18,585 nt of DNA, from positions 1 through 18,585 of the forward strand of contig CAKTYF010000031.1 in the NCBI GenBank assembly GCA_934631995.1, in the 5' to 3' direction. Positions 14,438 to 18,585 of this stretch are shown here, in pieces (within the stretch, counting starts at the first letter, position 1; every line of letters begins with the position of its first letter). Under the pieces are notes generated by a model. The model was given only the letters and a program-made list of their open reading frames with translations. It did not search any database and had not been told where the DNA came from. The DNA is from an uncultured Eggerthellaceae bacterium (GTDB lineage Bacteria; Actinomycetota; Coriobacteriia; Coriobacteriales; Eggerthellaceae). The translations under genes were made by a program, and so were the position numbers.

Positions 14438-15268
14438 TTACTTCTTACGACGACGAATGATCAGGCGGTTAGAAGCCTTCTTCGGGTTGCGCGTACGATG
14501 ACCCTTAGTAGGAACGCCCCAGGGAGTCACAGGATGACGACCAGCGGACTTGTTCTTACCTTCACCACCGCCGTGGGGGTGGTCAACAGGGTTCATAACG
14601 GTACCACGAACCGTAGGACGGATGCCCAACCAGCGGTTACGGCCAGCCTTGCCAATGTGGATGTTGGCATGCTCGGCGTTGCCGACTTCACCAACAGTTG
14701 CACGGCAGGTCAGCAGCACGCGGCGCATTTCGGAAGAGGGCATACGCAGGATGGCGTACTTGCCTTCTTTACCCATGAGCTGGATGCTGGTGCCAGCGGA
14801 ACGAGCGATTGCAGCGCCCTTGCCCGGCTGCAGTTCAACAGCGTGGATCAAGGTACCAACGGGGATTGCGGAAAGAGGCAGCGCATTACCCGGCTTGATG
14901 TCTGCATCGGGACCAGAAACAACGGTGTCGCCCACTTTGAGGCCCTTCGGATGAAGGATGTAGCGCTTCTCGCCATCGACGTAATGGAGCAAAGCGATGC
15001 GGGCAGAACGGTTCGGGTCGTATTCGATCGTTGCAACCTTGGCGGGCACGCCGTCTTTGTTGCGCTTGAAATCGATGATACGATAGCGACGCTTGTTGCC
15101 GCCACCCTGATGACGGGTGGTAATGCGACCGTAGTTGTTGCGACCTGCCTTCTTCGGCAGAGGCGCAAGCAGGGACTTCTCCGGCTTGTCCGTCGTGATC
15201 TCTGCAAAGTCAGAGACCGTCTGGAAACGACGTCCGGGGGAAGTCGGCTTGTACTGCTTAATTCCCAT
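14438..15268 (-). CDS. rplB: 50S ribosomal protein L2 (uL2)
   Basis: One of the most conserved large-subunit proteins, needed for subunit association and peptidyl transfer. The 276 residues begin MGIKQYKPTSPGRR. They contain the RNA-binding core with GRITTRHQGGGNKRRYR and the C-terminal VMNPVDHPHGGGEG; H230 there corresponds to the functionally important histidine of E. coli L2. The ATG at 15268 has AAAGGA 9 nt upstream. It is the first gene of the operon, whereas normally rpsJ, rplC, rplD and rplW come before it. A promoter and a structured leader of about 250 nt lie upstream. Confidence 0.98.
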   Translation of the reverse strand: MGIKQYKPTSPGRRFQTVSDFAEITTDKPEKSLLAPLPKKAGRNNYGRITTRHQGGGNKRRYRIIDFKRNKDGVPAKVATIEYDPNRSARIALLHYVDGEKRYILHPKGLKVGDTVVSGPDADIKPGNALPLSAIPVGTLIHAVELQPGKGAAIARSAGTSIQLMGKEGKYAILRMPSSEMRRVLLTCRATVGEVGNAEHANIHIGKAGRNRWLGIRPTVRGTVMNPVDHPHGGGEGKNKSAGRHPVTPWGVPTKGHRTRNPKKASNRLIIRRRKK

Positions 15269-15520
15269 TCTTACTTTTCCTTTCGCGGGTTCTAGTCTGC
15301 TGTTATCCTGCTGGCTCCTGCTGCCTTAGCTCAGCGCTTGCCTTCGGATAACCGCACGTCAGACCCAATTTCTTGGATTCTCGCTCGCACGCCTCATCGT
15401 ACACCGAGAATCCCTCTTATAAAGGTGGAACAACGATTGCCCGCTTGCGTTGATGAGGAGCGCAAGCCACGACGCCGCTATTCCACGCGTCCGGGTGTAT
15501 CCATAACGGTCCAGACGCAA
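15269..15520 (-). promoter_or_regulatory. Structured 5' leader of the rplB operon, candidate autoregulatory RNA
   Basis: In transcript order it holds four hairpins. SL1 is GCGUCUGG with CCGGACGC (15518-15511 and 15494-15487; one G-U). SL2 is GCUUGCG with CGCAAGC (15467-15461 and 15449-15443; perfect). SL3 is GGAUUCUCG with CGAGAAUCC (15413-15405 and 15383-15375; perfect 9 bp). SL4 is GUUAUCC with GGAUAAC (15352-15346 and 15308-15302; perfect). The SL2 loop contains CCUCAUC (15458-15452) and the SL3 loop GAUGAGG (15398-15392), an exact complement. Flanking bases extend this to 12 pairs with one mismatch (15464-15452 with 15398-15386), which would unfold SL2. Similar long leaders upstream of ribosomal operons often bind a product of the operon; which ligand acts here is unknown. 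Confidence 0.6.
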
Positions 15521-15526
15521 AAGCGA

Positions 15527-15555
15527 ATTATATGGGAGTTTCTTCTAAATTGCAA
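15527..15555 (-). promoter_or_regulatory. Main promoter of the ribosomal protein operon
   Basis: On the minus strand, TTGCAA (15555-15550) is followed after exactly 17 nt by a perfect TATAAT (15532-15527). Transcription would begin near 15520. This is the best sigma-70-type promoter in the window and shows that rplB heads its own transcript. Confidence 0.75.
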
Positions 15556-15660
15556 GGATTTTTTATTGCTACCTGGGAAAATGTGAAGCATCCATGAATG
15601 CCCGCCGCAAAAAGGTCACAAGTCGCTGAACGCGTCGCGCCCTGTGCGCACACCGCGCTC
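15556..15660. other. Spacer between the SGNH gene and the rplB promoter
   Basis: No gene is visible. After the stop of the upstream gene, the minus strand shows a GC-rich stretch with short self-complementary elements (GCGC, TGTGCGCACA) and a TTTTT at about 15614-15618. No clean stem lies next to the T run, so a terminator cannot be called. Some read-through into the ribosomal operon is conceivable. Confidence 0.4.
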
Positions 15661-16791
15661 TTAATTAAGCATAGTGTCGGTCAAACCACCGTAACTATAA
15701 TAAGCATCGCTGAGCACGTAATCGGCCGATTCGAAAATCACGATATCGGGATTGAACATTTGGCAGTATTCATCCATGTTGAAGATATTCATGTATGCAT
15801 GGATGCATTCCGTTCGCGTGAACTGGTTATATAGAATCGTTCCCTGCGTATTGAAATAGCTACCCTGGAACATAAGCAAGTTCAAGCCGTTCGCGCACGC
15901 ATCGTTTTCCCACAATGAATACGTGTTGTAATGCTCATCCAAATCAAGCGTTTCGTAATCTTGCGTTACGTCAACGGCACCTTCCCCATTATCTTTATGG
16001 ATGTACTTGTACGTATCAGTCGGGCAGTACAGCACTGATGCCGGCAGGTAGTCGTGATGCTCGGAGATAACATCGTAATCGTTTTCGATATCGGGCTGTT
16101 CAACATCGAACCCTTGCTCCTGCAGATACGAGATGATTGCACGTGCGCCAACCAGGGCGCCTTCGGCGTTCCAATGCCCCACGTCGTACACGGCGTTGTA
16201 TACATCAACACCTTCCTGATGCGCCTCGGTGAGCGGACCTGTCAAATCAAGATACGGCACACCGCGCTCGTCCAGAAGCGGCGCCAGATACTCAAAGTTA
16301 TTCAAGGGATACGGCACATAATCGGGGATATACTCCGTGTAGACGCGCTTTTTCTCGGGCGAATTCACGTACACGAATGCCGTACCGCGATCCTGGCAAT
16401 ACAGGTACATCTTCTGAATGTAGTCGGCATACGCGGTCAGATAATCCATATCAACTTGCTGGTCTTCATCCGCTTCAAACCAGAAATACGCCTGACCATC
16501 AAGCCCATATTCATACAGCGGGTGCGCTAAATACCGAAACGCCACATTATTGAACGCGCCGTACAAAGAAAGAAGCTGTGCGCGGTCGGAAATACGATCC
16601 TGAAGATACTCCTCCAGCTGATCGCGATATTCCTGATCGCTATCGAAATCCGCACGTTCAGGAAGCGCCATAAGATACCGATTATCCGCATCGCTGAATA
16701 TCTGGTCGTCCTTATTCATGGTCAAAACGGGAACAACCAAGCACGCCGCCAAAAGAACGAGCATCGCTACTTTGCTGATTTTTTGAATCAT
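15661..16791 (-). CDS. AlgX/AlgJ/DHHW-like SGNH-type protein, probable extracellular O-acetyltransferase partner
   Basis: A 376-residue exported or membrane-anchored protein: residues 8-24 are strongly hydrophobic, and the rest is hydrophilic and acidic. Family-like features are N143-S-P-E-K-K-R-V-Y-T-E-Y-I-P in the position of the 'P-K-x-x-Y-x-E-Y' block, D203-V-G-H206-W-N followed by EGA as the Asp/His element, a late FQGS311YF that may supply the serine, and a C-terminal PDIVIFES strand. The Asp/His pair precedes the serine, as in AlgJ and AlgX. It follows the MBOAT gene by 15 nt, a pairing known from alginate and other polysaccharide acetylation systems, where the MBOAT moves acyl groups across the membrane and the SGNH-like partner attaches them. 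The polymer is unknown. The stop is at 15661; the start ATG has AAGGGG upstream. Confidence 0.75.
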   Translation of the reverse strand: MIQKISKVAMLVLLAACLVVPVLTMNKDDQIFSDADNRYLMALPERADFDSDQEYRDQLEEYLQDRISDRAQLLSLYGAFNNVAFRYLAHPLYEYGLDGQAYFWFEADEDQQVDMDYLTAYADYIQKMYLYCQDRGTAFVYVNSPEKKRVYTEYIPDYVPYPLNNFEYLAPLLDERGVPYLDLTGPLTEAHQEGVDVYNAVYDVGHWNAEGALVGARAIISYLQEQGFDVEQPDIENDYDVISEHHDYLPASVLYCPTDTYKYIHKDNGEGAVDVTQDYETLDLDEHYNTYSLWENDACANGLNLLMFQGSYFNTQGTILYNQFTRTECIHAYMNIFNMDEYCQMFNPDIVIFESADYVLSDAYYSYGGLTDTMLN

Positions 16792-16806
16792 GCCATGCCC
16801 CTTCCC

Positions 16807-18237
16807 CTAGAACTGCGCGTACAGAAACGGACTATACGTGCTGTTCAGAATGAAGCTCATGCTAATGAGCAGCAAAAGCGGAGTACCCACAGCGCTTACG
16901 ATGTTCCAAACCGCCGTATTTCCAAAGTGCTCTTTCAGCTTGGGAACGATCGGCGTGGATAAAATGGCAGAGACCGCCAGAAGAACAAGCACGCGATTAT
17001 CGGCGTAATAGAAAAAGCCAAACGGCAACTCGGGAGCTTCTTTGACAATGCCAATCATGGCAAACAGGAAGTCTTTAGCCTGATGCACGTCGCTCGCGCG
17101 GAAGATGACCCACCCCACAACAACTACAGCCATGGTAAAAAGCCAGGTCAAGACAGAGGGAACCTTAAAGCGCGGCAAAACATACGTGCGGTAAAGGCGA
17201 TCGATGACCATGAAGAAGGCATACCACAAGCCCCAAAGCACGAAATGATTCGAGGCGCCGTGCCACAAGCCGGAAACGAAAAACACCACAAGCAAATTGA
17301 AGTACACGTTGCCACGGCGGCTTCCGCCCAGCGGGAAATACAGGTAATCGCGCAGCCACGACGAAAGCGAGATGTGCCAGCGATTCCAAAACTCGCCCAC
17401 CGTTTTCGAAATGTAGGGGTATTTGAAGTTTTCCTCGAAGCGAAAGCCCAGCATAAGGCCTATACCTAAAGCCATATCGGAATAGCCCGCAAAGTCAAAA
17501 AACAGCTGGAACGTATAGCAGAGCGCTCCCAGCCAAGCAAACGGCGTATCGATTGCTTCCAAAGCGAAGACCATATCCGCTGTTTGCCCCAACGTGTTCG
17601 CAATGATGACCTTCTTCGCCAGACCAATCACGAAACGCCGCGCGCCGCTTGACACATCATCCAAGCAGGGGCGCGCGGGGCAATCCTCGTCGGAGCGAAA
17701 CATTTGCCCGTAACGCACAATAGGGCCAGAAACTATTTTCGCAAAGAAAAACGCCCAAAGCGCAACGTTTAGAAGATTGCGGTCGGCCTTGATTGTTCCG
17801 CGGTAGACATCCATGAAGTACGAGATAAGCGAGAACACCAAAAACGAGATGCCCAATGGTTGAATCAGATTAAGCGGTTCGTATTGAACCGAGGGGACGA
17901 ATCTCTGCAGCGTTTCAAGGAAGTAATCGGTGTACTTGTAGTAGACCAGAAACGCTACGGATGCTATCACGGCAACGGCAAGGAGCAGCTTCTTCGCCAT
18001 ACCCTGAGCTGCGTCTATAACCAAGGCAAATACATAGGTTGCCAGCACCGCCGCTATCAAAAGCGGCAGATACTCTGCAGCAACCCAATAATACGTGAAC
18101 ATGCTTACCGCAAGCAAAATGCCCTTGGCCAGGCTTTTTGCCACCACTCCTTCGCCGCCGATAATGCGCACGCCGTAATAAGCCGCCAACGTAAGCGGCA
18201 GCACCAGGCACAGGAATATCAGCGATGTAAGCGACAA
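16807..18237 (-). CDS. MBOAT family O-acyltransferase (AlgI-like)
   Basis: A polytopic membrane protein of 476 residues with about ten hydrophobic spans, expected to move acyl (probably acetyl) groups across the cytoplasmic membrane to a surface polymer. The diagnostic central region is present: DFAGYSDMALGIGLMLGF (248-265), the E282-F-W-N-R-W-H288-I-S block with LRDYLYFPLGG, and the catalytic-type histidine H326 in S-G-L-W-H-G-A. The start is TTG at 18237, supported by GGAGG at 18250-18246 with an 8-nt spacer. It shares an apparent operon with the SGNH gene 15 nt downstream and probably with the lipid kinase gene 54 nt upstream. Alternatives include teichoic-acid D-alanylation (DltB), but no other dlt gene is seen here, and the AlgX-like neighbour argues against it. 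Confidence 0.88.
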   Translation of the reverse strand: MSLTSLIFLCLVLPLTLAAYYGVRIIGGEGVVAKSLAKGILLAVSMFTYYWVAAEYLPLLIAAVLATYVFALVIDAAQGMAKKLLLAVAVIASVAFLVYYKYTDYFLETLQRFVPSVQYEPLNLIQPLGISFLVFSLISYFMDVYRGTIKADRNLLNVALWAFFFAKIVSGPIVRYGQMFRSDEDCPARPCLDDVSSGARRFVIGLAKKVIIANTLGQTADMVFALEAIDTPFAWLGALCYTFQLFFDFAGYSDMALGIGLMLGFRFEENFKYPYISKTVGEFWNRWHISLSSWLRDYLYFPLGGSRRGNVYFNLLVVFFVSGLWHGASNHFVLWGLWYAFFMVIDRLYRTYVLPRFKVPSVLTWLFTMAVVVVGWVIFRASDVHQAKDFLFAMIGIVKEAPELPFGFFYYADNRVLVLLAVSAILSTPIVPKLKEHFGNTAVWNIVSAVGTPLLLLISMSFILNSTYSPFLYAQF

Positions 18238-18291
18238 GAAGGAATCCTCCCGAACGCGGTTTTAGAAAAGTGATAGGTAAGTTTACTATTA

Positions 18292-18585
18292 TTAGCCAAA
18301 AAGGACTGAAAGCGCGTTATGTGATAGCGAAATGTCGAATTCACTGCCCGAACAGTCTTCGCCATCCATCTGAGCAGGCACTTCGCGTTCGAATTGAACC
18401 GAAAGACGTGCCGCACGACGCAGCTCCATACGGGCAGAGCCCACATGTTTTCCATTTTTCGCACGCACAAAAAGCGCAATGGCGCCAATCAGACCAATGG
18501 GCGGGTGCGCAATGCAAATGTCGAAAAGGCCATCGTCCAGCTGCGCATCGGGGCAAATATGAAAGCCGCCGCCGTATGTACAACC
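18292..18585 (-). CDS. Diacylglycerol kinase / YegS-like lipid kinase, C-terminal part (runs off the window)
   Basis: The minus strand is open from the window edge to the TAA at 18294-18292, giving 97 residues without a start inside the window. The visible part carries the family's C-terminal signature: a GGGFHICPDAQLDDGLFDIC segment, then NGKHVGSARMELRRAARLSV and the Q-M-D-G-E motif, ending ISLSHNALSVLFG. Such enzymes phosphorylate diacylglycerol or related lipids at the inner face of the membrane. The ATP-binding N-terminal domain lies to the right of the window. The MBOAT gene begins 54 nt after its stop, with no terminator in between, so co-transcription is likely. Other open frames over this stretch are shadows. 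Confidence 0.8.
   Translation of the reverse strand, partial: GCTYGGGFHICPDAQLDDGLFDICIAHPPIGLIGAIALFVRAKNGKHVGSARMELRRAARLSVQFEREVPAQMDGEDCSGSEFDISLSHNALSVLFG

Noticed and set aside
14267..15295. 342-codon + strand frame opposite rplB and rpsS
   Set aside because: It covers highly conserved ribosomal genes on the other strand and has no independent support.
15478..15504. Eight-codon leader peptide starting in the SL1 loop
   Set aside because: No ribosome binding site, and the frame is too short to judge.
15269..15520. Remnant of rplW or rplD upstream of rplB
   Set aside because: All three minus-strand frames were read for L23 or L4 end motifs; none was found, and stops are frequent.
15338..15586. 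Possible + strand gene in the rplB leader
   Set aside because: It runs against the promoter and leader hairpins, has no ribosome binding site, and shows no family resemblance.
15604..15660. Terminator after the SGNH gene
   Set aside because: A TTTTT is present but no stem of useful length adjoins it.
18219..18583. Two short minus-strand frames at the right edge (89 and 80 codons)
   Set aside because: The third frame of the same strand is open to the edge and encodes a recognisable lipid-kinase C-terminus, so these are shadows.
1..18585. CRISPR arrays, tRNA genes, insertion sequences or phage genes
   Set aside because: No regularly spaced repeats, cloverleaf-like segments, transposase motifs or terminal inverted repeats were seen on either strand.

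Overview
The window reads as a chromosomal segment of an anaerobic, moderate-G+C actinobacterium. The best guess is class Coriobacteriia, perhaps a lower-G+C relative of the Eggerthellaceae. This rests on a NifJ-type pyruvate:ferredoxin oxidoreductase, an actinobacterial-style subclass of aspartate aminotransferase, zinc-type S14, and the overall look of the ribosomal proteins. It is an inference without a phylogeny.

Layout. At the left, a class I aminotransferase (288-1613, +) converges on nifJ (1789-5334, -), with a strong hairpin between them. A ~310-nt spacer follows, holding the nifJ promoter and the terminator of the next operon. From 15268 down to 5646, all on the minus strand, runs a 19-gene ribosomal protein operon: rplB-rpsS-rplV-rpsC-rplP-rpmC-rpsQ-rplN-rplX-rplE-rpsN-rpsH-rplF-rplR-rpsE-rpmD-rplO-secY-adk. 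It covers most of the classical S10 and spc operons plus secY and adk, and ends at a terminator straight after adk. At its head a well-formed promoter (-35 at 15550-15555, -10 at 15527-15532) is followed by a ~250-nt structured leader. Upstream, also on the minus strand, are a partial diacylglycerol-kinase-like lipid kinase (18292 to the window edge), an MBOAT O-acyltransferase (16807-18237) and an AlgX/AlgJ-like SGNH protein (15661-16791). These look like an envelope module whose likely job is O-acetylation of an extracellular polymer.

Points of interest. (1) The S10 operon is cut: rpsJ, rplC, rplD and rplW are not in front of rplB. (2) The rplB leader has four perfect or near-perfect hairpins, and two of its loops carry an exact 7-nt complement, suggesting a kissing loop or a switch between alternative helices; it may be a ribosomal-protein autoregulatory element. 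(3) A perfect extended -10 promoter overlaps the rplE stop codon and could transcribe the distal genes (rpsN to adk) separately. (4) Several unusually long spacers with hairpins break up an otherwise tightly packed operon. (5) The last 17 nt of secY are tandemly duplicated across its stop codon.

How the genes work together. The operon supplies 17 ribosomal proteins, the SecY translocation channel and adenylate kinase, all growth-linked. NifJ and the aminotransferase handle central carbon and amino-acid metabolism. The lipid kinase, MBOAT and SGNH genes act at or outside the membrane.
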